DNA from: Kocuria sp.
Lineage (GTDB): Bacteria > Actinomycetota > Actinomycetes > Actinomycetales > Micrococcaceae
Assembly (NCBI RefSeq): GCF_030530945.1
Contig: NZ_JAUMTZ010000002.1
Coordinates: forward strand, 209,944 to 273,943
Direction: 5' to 3'
Length of the DNA: 64,000 nt
Part shown: positions 7,628 to 15,728 of the stretch, piece after piece
Layout of the letters: each line of letters opens with the position of its first letter
Position numbering within the stretch: position 1 is the stretch's first letter
The notes under the pieces: generated by a model
Told to the model about the DNA's origin: nothing
Seen by the model: the letters and a program-made list of their open reading frames with translations, nothing else
Databases searched by the model: none
Translations under genes and position numbers: made by a program

Positions 7628-8671
7628 TCAGAACAGGGCGCGCATCAGCTGCGAGCGCGCGGACACCACGCGGGGGTCCTCGGCCCCGACCACGTCGAAG
7701 AGCTCCACGAGCCGGGCGCGTGCCGTCTCCTTGTCGTCCCCCGCCGTGGTGCGCACGAGCGTGAGCAGGCGCCGGAAGGCGTCCTCCACGTGCCCTCCGG
7801 AGAGGTCCAGGTCCGCCACGTCCAGGGCGGCGGCCACGTCCGAGGGGTCCGAGGCGGCGGCCTCGCGCACCGCGGCCGCGTCCATCGCGCTCACCCGCTG
7901 GAGCAGGTGCACCTGGGCGAGGGCCAGCTTGGCCTCGTGGTCGCCGGGGTTCTCCGCGAGCGCCCGGTTGTAGGCGGCCTCCGCACCGTCCAGGTCTCCG
8001 GCCTCGAGCTTGTCGACGGCCTCCTGGTGCAGCGGCGGCAGGGGTGCCGGCTCGTCCTGGGACGTGGGCTCGGCGGTGCCCGTGACCCCGTTCTGCTGGG
8101 CCAGGGCCACGAGCTCGCTCAGCAGCTCGCGGACCTGCTGCTCGGGGACCGTGGAGTTCACGAGCGGCACCACGCGGCCGCCGAGCAGCGCCACCACGGT
8201 GGGAACGGCCTGCGCCTGAAAGGCCTGGGCGATCTGCGGCTCCGCCGAGACGTCCACCGTGCCGAGCAGCAGGCGGCCCTGGAACTCGTCCACCACCCGC
8301 GCGACCACGTCCGTGAAGCTCTGCGACTCCGGGCTCTGGGGTGAGTTCAGGACCACGACCACCGGGTAGCGGGTGGAGGCCTCCGCGTACTGCTGGAAGG
8401 TGGCGGTGCTCAGCTCCACGCGGTAGCTCCCGCCCGCGGACGCACCGGCTCCTCCGGGCGCCGCGGCGGCCTGGCCGACTCCTGCCGCGCCGAGGTCCAC
8501 GGCCCCCCGCACCGAGGCGGGGACTGCCTGCTCGGCACCCGCGGGTCCGGCCTGGCCACCGGCGTTCGCCGCGGCGGGCTGCTGGCCGGGCTGCGCCGCG
8601 GACCGGGGCTGGGCTCCAGTGCCGGGCTGGGCGCCGGGCCGGGACTGCGGGGAACGGGGGAATTCGCTCAT
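7628..8671 (-). CDS. Thioredoxin-fold/TPR protein (YbbN/CnoX-like)
   Basis: A 347-aa protein of the YbbN/CnoX type, which in other bacteria acts as a holdase or co-chaperone. Residues ~1-95 are Gln/Pro/Ala-rich and likely disordered. Residues ~100-215 form a thioredoxin fold: VVVVLNSPQSPESQSF stands where WCGPC would be, so both redox cysteines are absent, while the cis-proline loop QAVPTVVALLGG is kept. The C-terminal ~130 residues are helical TPR-like repeats (LEAGDLDGAEAAYNRALAENPG). The ATG has a strong GAGGAGG Shine-Dalgarno. A redox role is unlikely; a binding or chaperone role is inferred from the family. Confidence 0.82.
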   Translation of the reverse strand: MSEFPRSPQSRPGAQPGTGAQPRSAAQPGQQPAAANAGGQAGPAGAEQAVPASVRGAVDLGAAGVGQAAAAPGGAGASAGGSYRVELSTATFQQYAEASTRYPVVVVLNSPQSPESQSFTDVVARVVDEFQGRLLLGTVDVSAEPQIAQAFQAQAVPTVVALLGGRVVPLVNSTVPEQQVRELLSELVALAQQNGVTGTAEPTSQDEPAPLPPLHQEAVDKLEAGDLDGAEAAYNRALAENPGDHEAKLALAQVHLLQRVSAMDAAAVREAAASDPSDVAAALDVADLDLSGGHVEDAFRRLLTLVRTTAGDDKETARARLVELFDVVGAEDPRVVSARSQLMRALF

Positions 8672-8811
8672 GGGTGCCTCCTCGGAGCCCGCACCCGCGC
8701 GGGACGGGGCGGGCGGACGGTGTGGTGGCGCGACGTGCGGAAGACGCGCGACTGTCTGCTCCTCCCATTATGTGCACCGCACCCGGGACGTGTCCCCCGG
8801 TGCGTGCGTTG

Positions 8812-8817
8812 TACGCT
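8812..8817 (+). promoter_or_regulatory. Candidate leaderless -10 box of the AI-2E-family gene
   Basis: TACGCT followed by 6 nt and the GTG at 8824; there is no Shine-Dalgarno sequence. Confidence 0.55.
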
Positions 8818-8823
8818 TCCGGC

Positions 8824-10005
8824 GTGAGCACACCCACTGGATCCCGGCGTCTCCCACCGGAGCGCTTCCGCCCCTCCCGGCAGCGTTTCGAGGTCCCCCC
8901 CGAACCCACCGGAGTGGACGGGTGGCAGCGGCGGGCTCCCTGGGATCCCCCCGTGGCCGCGAAGACCCACCCCGTCCAGACCGGTTTCATGCTCACGGTG
9001 GGTGTGGGCATCGCCCTGCTGGGCTACTACGTCCTGACCAACGTGGGTGGGCTCATCGGGTGGATCGTCACCGCCGCCTTCATCTCCCTGGGACTGGACC
9101 CCCTGGTGCGCTGGCTCGAGTCCAAGCGGATGCCGCGCGCCCTCGCCGCGGCGGCCGTGATCACCGCCCTGGCGCTCGTGGTCACGGCCTTCATCCTGGT
9201 GGTGGTGCCCCGCATGGTCGAGCAGGCCCAGCAGTTCGTGGCACGCGGGCCGCAGCTCGTGGACCAGTTCATGCACTCGGACCTCTTCCACACCCTGGAC
9301 GAACGCCTGCACATCGCCGACTCCGTGCAGAACACCTCCACCGCGTTCCAGGAGCGCCTGGCCACGGACGAGAACTTCCTGGGCGGCATGTTCGGCTCCG
9401 TGGTGAACGCCAGCGGCGTGGTGCTCAACGCCATCACCGGCACGCTGATCGTGATGGCGCTGACGCTGTACTTCCTCTTCTCGCTGCCCACCATCAAGGC
9501 GTGGTGCTACCGGCTCGCGCCCGGCAGCAAGCGCGCCCGTGTCACCCACCTGGGCGACCGGATGACCAACGGCGTGGGCAACTACGTGATGGGTCAGGCC
9601 TGCGTGGCGCTGATCAACGCCACGGTGGCCTTCGTGCTCATGAACGTCACGGGCGTCCCGTACGCCTCCTTGCTGGTCCTGTTCGTGGGACTGCTCGCGT
9701 TCGTGCCCCTCGTGGGCGGTGTGCTTGCGGGCGTCCTGGTGAGCCTGGTGGCCATCCTTGGCGGCTGGGACACCGTGGTGCCGTATGCCGTGTGCTACTT
9801 CGCGTACCTCCAGCTCGAGGCGTACGTGGTCTCTCCCCGCATCATGGCCCGTGCCGTCGCCGTGCCCGGTGCCGTGGCCGTGATAGCGGTGGCCGCCGGC
9901 GGCGCCCTCTGGGGCATCCTGGGCGCGCTCATCGCCATCCCCACCGCCGCGGCCGGGCTGCTGCTCGTGCGGGAGGTCTTCGTCCCACGCCAGGACGCCC
10001 GCTGA
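8824..10005 (+). CDS. AI-2E family (UPF0118) transporter
   Basis: A 393-aa polytopic inner-membrane protein of the AI-2 exporter superfamily (TqsA/PerM/YdiK-like). After a ~60-residue Arg/Pro-rich cytoplasmic N-terminus there is a paired hydrophobic hairpin (~63-105), a third helix, a long soluble segment (~140-210, VEQAQQFVARGPQLVDQF), and then five or more helices including the family block LLVLFVGLLAFVPLVGGVLAGVLVSL. Members export very different solutes (AI-2, Na+/H+, indole-3-acetate), so the family name does not give the substrate. The frame is open upstream, but the GTG at 8824 is fixed by a TACGCT -10 box 6 nt upstream. Confidence 0.88.
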   Translation: MSTPTGSRRLPPERFRPSRQRFEVPPEPTGVDGWQRRAPWDPPVAAKTHPVQTGFMLTVGVGIALLGYYVLTNVGGLIGWIVTAAFISLGLDPLVRWLESKRMPRALAAAAVITALALVVTAFILVVVPRMVEQAQQFVARGPQLVDQFMHSDLFHTLDERLHIADSVQNTSTAFQERLATDENFLGGMFGSVVNASGVVLNAITGTLIVMALTLYFLFSLPTIKAWCYRLAPGSKRARVTHLGDRMTNGVGNYVMGQACVALINATVAFVLMNVTGVPYASLLVLFVGLLAFVPLVGGVLAGVLVSLVAILGGWDTVVPYAVCYFAYLQLEAYVVSPRIMARAVAVPGAVAVIAVAAGGALWGILGALIAIPTAAAGLLLVREVFVPRQDAR

Positions 10006-10145
10006 CGACGACGCCGCACGGCCGGCCTGCTCAGCCGGTGCCCCTCCGCCTTGCGGTTCCGCTGGGGCACGGTGGCCGCGACCGTCCGGAGCACCCGGCC
10101 GGGGGCGCCCGCCCACGGGGTGACGGGCCCCCTGTCGAGGGCCGA

Positions 10146-10151
10146 TAGGCT
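10146..10151 (+). promoter_or_regulatory. Candidate leaderless -10 box of nucS
   Basis: TAGGCT, then 6 nt (ggtgcg), then the GTG start of nucS. This is almost the same sequence as at pncB. Confidence 0.6.
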
Positions 10152-10157
10152 GGTGCG

Positions 10158-10853
10158 GTGCGCCTAGTGATTGCAGACTGCTCCGTCCGGTACGAGGGGC
10201 GCCTCAACGCCCACCTGCCCCTCGCCCGCCGACTCATCATGCTCAAGGCCGACGGCTCCGTGCTGGTCCACTCGGACGGCGGGTCCTACAAGCCGCTGAA
10301 CTGGATGAGCCCGCCCGCCACCATGCACGTGCGCACACCCTCCCAGCAGGAGGCGTCGGACGGGGTGAGCGAGGTCTGGGAGGTCCAGGCCGGGAAGTCG
10401 GACGACCGGCTCGTCATCCACATCATGACGGTCCACAGCCAGCTGCACCACGACCTCGGTGCGGACCCGGGTCTTGTGAAGGACGGTGTGGAGGCCGACC
10501 TCCAGCGGCTGCTCGCCGAGCAGATCACGATCCTGGGCGAGGGGTTCTCCCTGGTGCGACGCGAGTACCCCACCACCATCGGTCCCGTGGACATCCTCGC
10601 GCGGGACGCGAACGGCGCCGCCGTGGCGGTGGAGCTCAAGCGCCGCGGGGACATCGACGGTGTGGAGCAGCTCACCAGGTACCTGGAGCTGCTCAACCGG
10701 GACCCGCTGCTGCGCCCCGTCCGTGGTGTCTTCGCCGCCCAGCAGATCAAGCCGCAGGCCCGCACCCTCGCCCGGGACCGCGGCATCGAGTGCGTGAGCC
10801 TCGACTACGACGAGATGCGCGGGAACGTGGACACCCAGTCACGGCTCTTCTGA
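10158..10853 (+). CDS. nucS: Mismatch-specific endonuclease NucS/EndoMS
   Basis: NucS provides the non-canonical mismatch repair of actinobacteria, which lack MutS/MutL; it cuts both strands at G-T, G-G and T-T mismatches. The 231-aa protein has the N-terminal dimerisation domain and a C-terminal PD-(D/E)xK nuclease domain with Asp145 (GPVDILARD), Glu159 and Lys161 (VAVELKRRG). It ends in SRLF, which could serve as the C-terminal beta-clamp-binding tail reported for actinobacterial NucS; that assignment is inference. The GTG start is preceded by TAGGCT at 6 nt, suggesting a leaderless mRNA. No mutS or mutL is seen in the window. Confidence 0.95.
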   Translation: MRLVIADCSVRYEGRLNAHLPLARRLIMLKADGSVLVHSDGGSYKPLNWMSPPATMHVRTPSQQEASDGVSEVWEVQAGKSDDRLVIHIMTVHSQLHHDLGADPGLVKDGVEADLQRLLAEQITILGEGFSLVRREYPTTIGPVDILARDANGAAVAVELKRRGDIDGVEQLTRYLELLNRDPLLRPVRGVFAAQQIKPQARTLARDRGIECVSLDYDEMRGNVDTQSRLF

Positions 10854-10861
10854 GGGTCAGG

Positions 10862-11111
10862 GCACCGGGGCGGGAGGGTGTCATGCGTCATAAGTTCCCT
10901 GATGACTGTTGACCGCCGCGTTCCAGTGTGTGATGCTTGGAACGTTCTCGCATCATGTTTGACATGCTCGCAGGAATGGTAGCGAGCGTGAAGTTCTGAC
11001 TGGCGCTGTGGCACAACACATCGTGAGCCGCATCCACAGCCTTCTCGCGGTACCAGTACAGGTGCACGTCCATGTGCACGCACTATTTACTCCAGAAGGA
11101 GATGCCCCATT
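10862..11111 (+). promoter_or_regulatory. Long 5' leader and promoter region of the cold-shock gene
   Basis: About 250 bp without an ORF, markedly less GC-rich than its surroundings. Possible -35 elements are TTGACC (10909-10914) and TTGACA (10959-10964), but no -10 is convincing. Two hairpins can form: GCTCGC/GCGAGC (10966-10971 with 10982-10987) and GTGCAC/GTGCAC around 11060-11080, the latter just before the AGAAGGAG Shine-Dalgarno. Long structured leaders are characteristic of cspA-type genes and mediate temperature-responsive translation. Confidence 0.5.
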
Positions 11112-11315
11112 ATGGCTCAGGGCACCGTTAAGTGGTTCAACGCAGAAAAGGGCTTCGGCTTCATCACCCCCGACGACGCTGACGGCGATGTCTTCGTCCA
11201 CTACAGCGAAATCCAGTCGGGCGGCTTCCGCACCCTCGAGGAGAACCAGCGCGTCGAGTTCGAGATCGGCCAGGGCCAGAAGGGCCCCCAGGCCACCGGC
11301 GTGACCGTCATCTGA
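11112..11315 (+). CDS. Cold-shock protein (CspA family)
   Basis: A 67-aa single cold-shock domain that binds single-stranded RNA and DNA and melts RNA secondary structure. It carries the two nucleic-acid-binding motifs RNP1 KGFGFI (13-18) and RNP2 VFVHY (27-31), and the usual aromatic residue Trp8. Length and sequence are normal for actinobacterial CspA. The ATG has a strong AGAAGGAG Shine-Dalgarno, the gene is preceded by a long leader and followed immediately by a strong terminator, so it is monocistronic. Confidence 0.96.
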   Translation: MAQGTVKWFNAEKGFGFITPDDADGDVFVHYSEIQSGGFRTLEENQRVEFEIGQGQKGPQATGVTVI

Positions 11316-11334
11316 CAGTCCCCCTCGGACGAAA

Positions 11335-11367
11335 CCCCCGTCACCCCTTCGCGGTGACGGGGGTTTT
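11335..11367 (+). terminator. Rho-independent terminator of the cold-shock gene
   Basis: An 11-bp perfect stem (CCCCCGTCACC with GGTGACGGGGG, loop of 7) followed by TTTT. It is one of the few hairpins in the window with a clear T-tract. Confidence 0.9.
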
Positions 11368-11542
11368 CCCATGTCCGGAGGCAGACGTGAGCCCGGGCCC
11401 CGGGCGGGCAGTGCACGCCCACCCGGGAGAACCGGCTGAATCACGTCGGGACCCCTGACCCCGGACACCCGGGGTGCGGGCCCGACGCCGCGCGGCGCCG
11501 CCGCGATCCTCCTCCCCCGCGCGGGGGCGGGGTGCCGAGGTA

Positions 11543-12826
11543 TCAGCCCCAGGAGCCCGCCATCCGGCGCTGAACGGCGACCCCCGCTCCCGCGAGGTGT
11601 TCCACGAAGTGCTCGTAGCCCCGGTCGATGTGCTCCACCCCCGAGACCTCCGTGACGCCCTCGGCAGCCATGCCGGCGATCACCAGGGCGGCACCCGCCC
11701 GGATGTCCATCGCCTCCACAGGGGCACCGGAGAGCTCCCGGGCGGGAACTCCGTCCACGCGGGCGTGGTGGCCGTCCAGGTGCACATCGGCTCCGAGCCG
11801 CTCCAGCTCGGCGGTGAATCCCCACCGGGCCTCGAACACGTTCTCGGTGATGATCCCCGACCCCTCCGCCACCGCGTTGAGGGCCACCACGAAGGGCTGC
11901 AGGTCGGTGGGGAACCCCGGGTACGGGAGGGTCGAGACGTTGATGGCCTGCGGCCGCCGCGGCCCCACCACCGTGAACCGGCCGTCCGCGGTGTCGATCT
12001 CACACCCGGCGGCGCGCAGCTTGTCCAGCACCACCGTGAGGTGTGCAGGCTCCGCCCCGACGATCTCCGCCCGCCCCCCGGTCACAGCGGCGGCGAACGC
12101 CCACGTCCCGGCCACGATCCGGTCCGGGACCGTCCGGTGGGTGACGGGTGAGAGCCGCTGCACGCCGGTGATCGTGAGGGTGGTGGAGCCAAGCCCCTCG
12201 ATCCGCGCGCCCATGTCCTGCAGCATGTGGCCGATGTCCACGATCTCGGGTTCGCGCGCCACGTTCTCCAGCACGGTGACCCCACGGGCCGTGGTGGCCG
12301 CGGTCATCAGGTTCTCGGTGGCGCCCACGGACGGGTACCCCAGCCGGTACGTGGCTCCGGAGAGACCACCGGGTGCCTCCGCGCGCAGGAAGCCGCGTTC
12401 GATGCCGAGCCGCGCGCCCATAGCCTCGAGCCCCGCCCGGTGCATGTCCAGCCCGCGGGTGCCGATCGCGTCACCCCCGGGCAGGGCGACCTCCGCCTGC
12501 CAGCACCGCGCCATGAGCGGACCCAGCACCGATATGGACGCGCGCATGGCCCGCACCAGGTCGTAGTCGGCCTGGTGCCCCAGCTCCTCCGGCACGTCGA
12601 TCGAGACCGTGTGCTCCGCGGCGCGGTAGGAGACGTCACACCCCAGGCGGCGCAGCAGCTCCGCCATGACCGTCACGTCGTGGATCTCCGGGACGTTCGT
12701 GATGGTCGAGCACCCTGGGGCGAGCAGGGCGGCGGCCATGAGCTTGAGCACGCTGTTCTTGGCCCCGTACACGGGCAGCTCCCCGTTGACGGCCGTGGGC
12801 CCGTGCACTTCGATCTTCTCTTCCAC
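11543..12826 (-). CDS. murA: UDP-N-acetylglucosamine 1-carboxyvinyltransferase
   Basis: Catalyses the first committed step of peptidoglycan synthesis, transfer of enolpyruvate from PEP to UDP-GlcNAc. The 427-aa protein has the Lys23-Asn24 pair (YGAKNSVLK) and two inside-out alpha/beta domains. In the active-site loop LPGGDAIGTRGLDMH an Asp (Asp119) replaces the cysteine that fosfomycin alkylates in E. coli MurA (Cys115); the same replacement occurs in mycobacteria and predicts intrinsic fosfomycin insensitivity. The frame is open to 12925, but the GTG at 12826 has a GAGGAGG Shine-Dalgarno at 4 nt and gives the family length. It follows the ATP synthase operon on the same strand but is separated by a hairpin. 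The 227 bp downstream (11316-11542) hold only the cold-shock terminator and GC-rich inverted repeats. Confidence 0.95.
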   Translation of the reverse strand: MEEKIEVHGPTAVNGELPVYGAKNSVLKLMAAALLAPGCSTITNVPEIHDVTVMAELLRRLGCDVSYRAAEHTVSIDVPEELGHQADYDLVRAMRASISVLGPLMARCWQAEVALPGGDAIGTRGLDMHRAGLEAMGARLGIERGFLRAEAPGGLSGATYRLGYPSVGATENLMTAATTARGVTVLENVAREPEIVDIGHMLQDMGARIEGLGSTTLTITGVQRLSPVTHRTVPDRIVAGTWAFAAAVTGGRAEIVGAEPAHLTVVLDKLRAAGCEIDTADGRFTVVGPRRPQAINVSTLPYPGFPTDLQPFVVALNAVAEGSGIITENVFEARWGFTAELERLGADVHLDGHHARVDGVPARELSGAPVEAMDIRAGAALVIAGMAAEGVTEVSGVEHIDRGYEHFVEHLAGAGVAVQRRMAGSWG

Positions 12827-12910
12827 GTTTCCTCCTCGTGCACCCTGCGGTGCGTGGTGCCCGGCCGCCCAGCCCACCGGGTGGGCGCCGCGGGGGCGGC
12901 GCCCGGACGA

Positions 12911-12948
12911 CGTCGACCCCCGCACCCCGAGGGGCGCAGGGGTCGACG
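12911..12948 (-). terminator. Hairpin at the end of the ATP synthase operon
   Basis: A 10-bp stem CGTCGACCCC/GGGGTCGACG whose loop contains a further CCCC/GGGG pairing, located between atpC and murA. It has no U-tract. It probably ends the atp transcript and insulates murA. Confidence 0.6.
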
Positions 12949-12968
12949 CCGACCGGTGCGGATCCGGA

Positions 12969-13247
12969 TCAGGCGGCGCGGGTCTGCTCGTCCAGGGACA
13001 CGCTGTCCGCGACCACCGTGACGCGGTTGGCGTCCACGGAGATCAGGCCGGAGTCGATCGTCCCCCGCAGGCGGTCACCGTCCACGCGGTCGATGGCGAA
13101 CTCCCCGGGCTTGAGCAGTCCGGCCATGGACTCGTGTCCGGGCATGATCCCGATGTCGCCCTCAGTGGTGCGCACGCGCACCAGGCGCGCCGCACCGGTC
13201 CAGACCTTGCGGTCCAGGGCGACGATTTCCACGATGAGCTCGGCCAT
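12969..13247 (-). CDS. atpC: ATP synthase F1 epsilon subunit (short form)
   Basis: Part of the central rotor stalk of F1. At 92 aa it contains the N-terminal beta-sandwich (motif IMPGHESMAGLLKPGEFAI, residues 33-51) but lacks the C-terminal two-helix domain of the ~130-140-aa E. coli and Bacillus proteins, which inhibits ATP hydrolysis. It ends in SLDEQTRAA. The ATG lies 3 bp after the atpD stop, so translation is coupled. Hydrolysis in this organism is probably not limited by an epsilon C-terminal arm. Confidence 0.93.
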   Translation of the reverse strand: MAELIVEIVALDRKVWTGAARLVRVRTTEGDIGIMPGHESMAGLLKPGEFAIDRVDGDRLRGTIDSGLISVDANRVTVVADSVSLDEQTRAA

Positions 13248-13250
13248 GGC

Positions 13251-14717
13251 TTACTTCTCGCCCGTCTCGGCCTTGATCTCGTCCCAGCGGCGCATGACGT
13301 CGTCCAGACCGCCCACGTTGTAGAACGCCTGCTCCGGGACGTTGTCCAGCTCGCCGTCGCAGATCTTGCCGAAGGCCTCGATGGTCTCCGCAAGCGGAAC
13401 CGTGGAGCCCTCCACGCCGGTGAACTGCTTGGCGGTGTAGGTGTTCTGGGACAGGAACTGCTCGATGCGCCGGGCGCGGGAGACCACGACCTTCTGCTCC
13501 TCGGAGAGCTCCTCCACACCCAGGATCGCGATGATGTCCTGCAGCTCCTTGTTCTCCTGCAGGATCGACTTCACGCGGGTGGCCACGTCGTAGTGCGTCT
13601 GGCCCACGTACTGCGGGTCCAGGATGCGGGACGTGGAGGACAGCGGGTCGATCGCGGGGTACAGACCGCGGGAGGCGATCTCACGCGAGAGCTCCGTGGT
13701 GGCGTCCAGGTGCGCGAACGTGGTGGCCGGAGCCGGGTCCGTGTAGTCGTCCGCGGGCACGTAGATGGCCTGCATCGAGGTGATGGAGTGGCCACGGGTG
13801 GAGGTGATGCGCTCCTGGAGCACGCCCATCTCGTCCGCCAGCGTGGGCTGGTAGCCCACAGCGGAGGGGATGCGGCCCAGCAGGGTGGAGACCTCGGACC
13901 CCGCCTGGGTGAAGCGGAAGATATTGTCGATGAACAGCAGCACGTCCTGGTTCTGGACATCGCGGAAGTACTCCGCCATGGTCAGAGCGGTCAGGGCCAC
14001 GCGCAGACGCGTTCCGGGCGGCTCGTCCATCTGGCCGAACACGAGGGCGGTGTCCTTCAGCACGCCCGCCTCGTCCATCTCCACCCAGAGGTCGTTGCCC
14101 TCACGGGTGCGCTCCCCCACGCCGGCGAACACCGAGGTGCCGCCGAAGTTGCGGGCCACACGGGTGATCATCTCCTGGATGAGAACGGTCTTGCCCACAC
14201 CCGCGCCGCCGAACAGGCCGATCTTGCCGCCCTGGATGTACGGGGTCAGCAGGTCGATGGACTTGATGCCCGTCTCCATCATCTGCGTGCTGCCCTCGAG
14301 CTCCGCGAAGGAGGGCGCCTTGCGGTGGATGGGCCACCGCTCCTGGATGTCCAGCTCGTCGGTGGGCATGTCCAGCGCGTCACCGAGGACGTTGAAGATG
14401 TGGCCCTTGACCACGTCGCCCACGGGCACGGAGATGGGGGCGCCGGTGTCCTGCACCGGGGTGCCGCGAACCAGGCCGTCGGTCTGCTGCAGGGAGATCG
14501 CCCGGACCACGTTGGACCCGAGGTGCTGCGCGGTCTCGAAGGTGATCCGACGCGGCTTGCCGTTGAAGTCGTAGTCGGCGGTCAGTGCGTTGTAGAGGTC
14601 CGGGACCTGGTGCTCGGGGAACTCGACGTCGACCACGGGCCCGATCACTCGCGCGATCCGGCCCACGCCGGCGCCCGAGACCGGCTGAGCGGCCTGGTCG
14701 TTGATGGTGGCAGTCAT
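13251..14717 (-). CDS. atpD: ATP synthase F1 beta subunit
   Basis: The catalytic subunit of the F1 hexamer, 488 aa. It has Walker A GGAGVGKT (170-177), the catalytic Glu in GERTREGNDLW, Walker B DVLLFIDNIFRF, and the DELSEED-like region in the C-terminal domain as EELSEEQK. An in-frame ATG 9 nt further upstream exists (14726), but MTATINDQ at 14717 follows a GAGAG sequence and matches family N-termini better. It sits between atpG and atpC in the standard order. Confidence 0.97.
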   Translation of the reverse strand: MTATINDQAAQPVSGAGVGRIARVIGPVVDVEFPEHQVPDLYNALTADYDFNGKPRRITFETAQHLGSNVVRAISLQQTDGLVRGTPVQDTGAPISVPVGDVVKGHIFNVLGDALDMPTDELDIQERWPIHRKAPSFAELEGSTQMMETGIKSIDLLTPYIQGGKIGLFGGAGVGKTVLIQEMITRVARNFGGTSVFAGVGERTREGNDLWVEMDEAGVLKDTALVFGQMDEPPGTRLRVALTALTMAEYFRDVQNQDVLLFIDNIFRFTQAGSEVSTLLGRIPSAVGYQPTLADEMGVLQERITSTRGHSITSMQAIYVPADDYTDPAPATTFAHLDATTELSREIASRGLYPAIDPLSSTSRILDPQYVGQTHYDVATRVKSILQENKELQDIIAILGVEELSEEQKVVVSRARRIEQFLSQNTYTAKQFTGVEGSTVPLAETIEAFGKICDGELDNVPEQAFYNVGGLDDVMRRWDEIKAETGEK

Positions 14718-14759
14718 TTCTCTCACTTCGTTTCGGCTGGCAAGGGACAGAGCGCGGGC

Positions 14760-15671
14760 CTAGAGGGCCTCGGCGCCACTGACGATTTCGGTCAACTCGG
14801 TGGTGATCTCCGCCTGACGGGCGTTGTTCATCAGGCGCGTGTACTTCTTGATGAGCTCCGTGGCGTTGTCACCGGCGGCCTTCATGGCCCGCTGGCGCGA
14901 TGCCAGCTCGCTCGACGCCGCGTGGCACAGCGCGGAGTAGATCCGGGCCTTCACGTACCGGGGCAGGATCTGGTTGAAGACCTCTTCGGGGTTCGGCTCG
15001 AACTCGAAGTGGTTGTTGTTCTCCTCCAGGTCCGCGTACTGCTCCGCCACGTCGTCGCCCAGGGAGTTGGCGTCCGCGACCTCAACCGGCAGCAGACGAA
15101 GCACCCGCGGCTCCTGGTTGACCATGGAGTTGAACTGCGTGTAGACGAGCAGGACCTCGTCCACGCCGCCGTCCTCGTGCGGGGCGTTGATGTCGCGCAT
15201 CAGCCGCTCCGTGAGCTCCTCGGCCCGCTCGGTGCTGGCGTTGTCCGTGTTCCCCGTCCAGAAGTCGTCGTAGTCGCGGTGCCGGAAGTCGAAGTACGCC
15301 TTGGCCTTGCGGCCCACCAGGTAGATCCGCACCTCCTTGCCCTGCGAGCCCAGCAGCTCCAGCAGCTGCTCGGTGCGCTTGAGCACGTTGGAGGAGTAGG
15401 ACCCCGCCAGGCCACGGTCCGACGTGAAGACCAGCACGGCGGAACGCCGCACCTGGTCGGGCATGGTGGTCAGGGGGTGGGAGATGTTGTGCTGGCTGGC
15501 GATCTGGGAGGCCGCGCGGGTGAGCGCGTTGGCGTACGGGTACGCACCCTCGAGACTCTGACGGGACTTGTTGATGCGCGAGGTCGCGATCATCTCCATC
15601 GCCTTGAAGATCTTCTTCATCGACGAGGTGGACGCGATCTTTTGTCGGTAGACCCGAATCTGCGCTCCCAT
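14760..15671 (-). CDS. atpG: ATP synthase F1 gamma subunit
   Basis: The rotor shaft of F1, 303 aa. The N-terminal helix MGAQIRVYRQKIAS-STSSMKKIFKAMEMIA and the C-terminal helix MNNARQAEITTELTEIVSGAEAL form the coiled coil inside the alpha3beta3 ring; SDRGLAGSYSSNV is the conserved Rossmann-like core motif. A ~15-residue acidic insert (YADLEENNNHFEFEPNPEE) lies in the middle domain, as in other actinobacteria. The ATG at 15671 has an AAAGGAAA Shine-Dalgarno; the upstream in-frame codon at 15689 does not. Confidence 0.96.
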   Translation of the reverse strand: MGAQIRVYRQKIASTSSMKKIFKAMEMIATSRINKSRQSLEGAYPYANALTRAASQIASQHNISHPLTTMPDQVRRSAVLVFTSDRGLAGSYSSNVLKRTEQLLELLGSQGKEVRIYLVGRKAKAYFDFRHRDYDDFWTGNTDNASTERAEELTERLMRDINAPHEDGGVDEVLLVYTQFNSMVNQEPRVLRLLPVEVADANSLGDDVAEQYADLEENNNHFEFEPNPEEVFNQILPRYVKARIYSALCHAASSELASRQRAMKAAGDNATELIKKYTRLMNNARQAEITTELTEIVSGAEAL

Positions 15672-15728
15672 GAAATTTCCTTTCGGCACCGCAGTGGTGC
15701 GCCGGTGACCGGCGCACCACCTGTACGG

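Noticed and set aside
10939..10948. GAACGTTC considered as a LexA (SOS) box near the cold-shock leader
   Set aside because: Actinobacterial LexA boxes need GAAC-N4-GTTC; here the half-sites abut with no spacer, and the gene is not an SOS gene.
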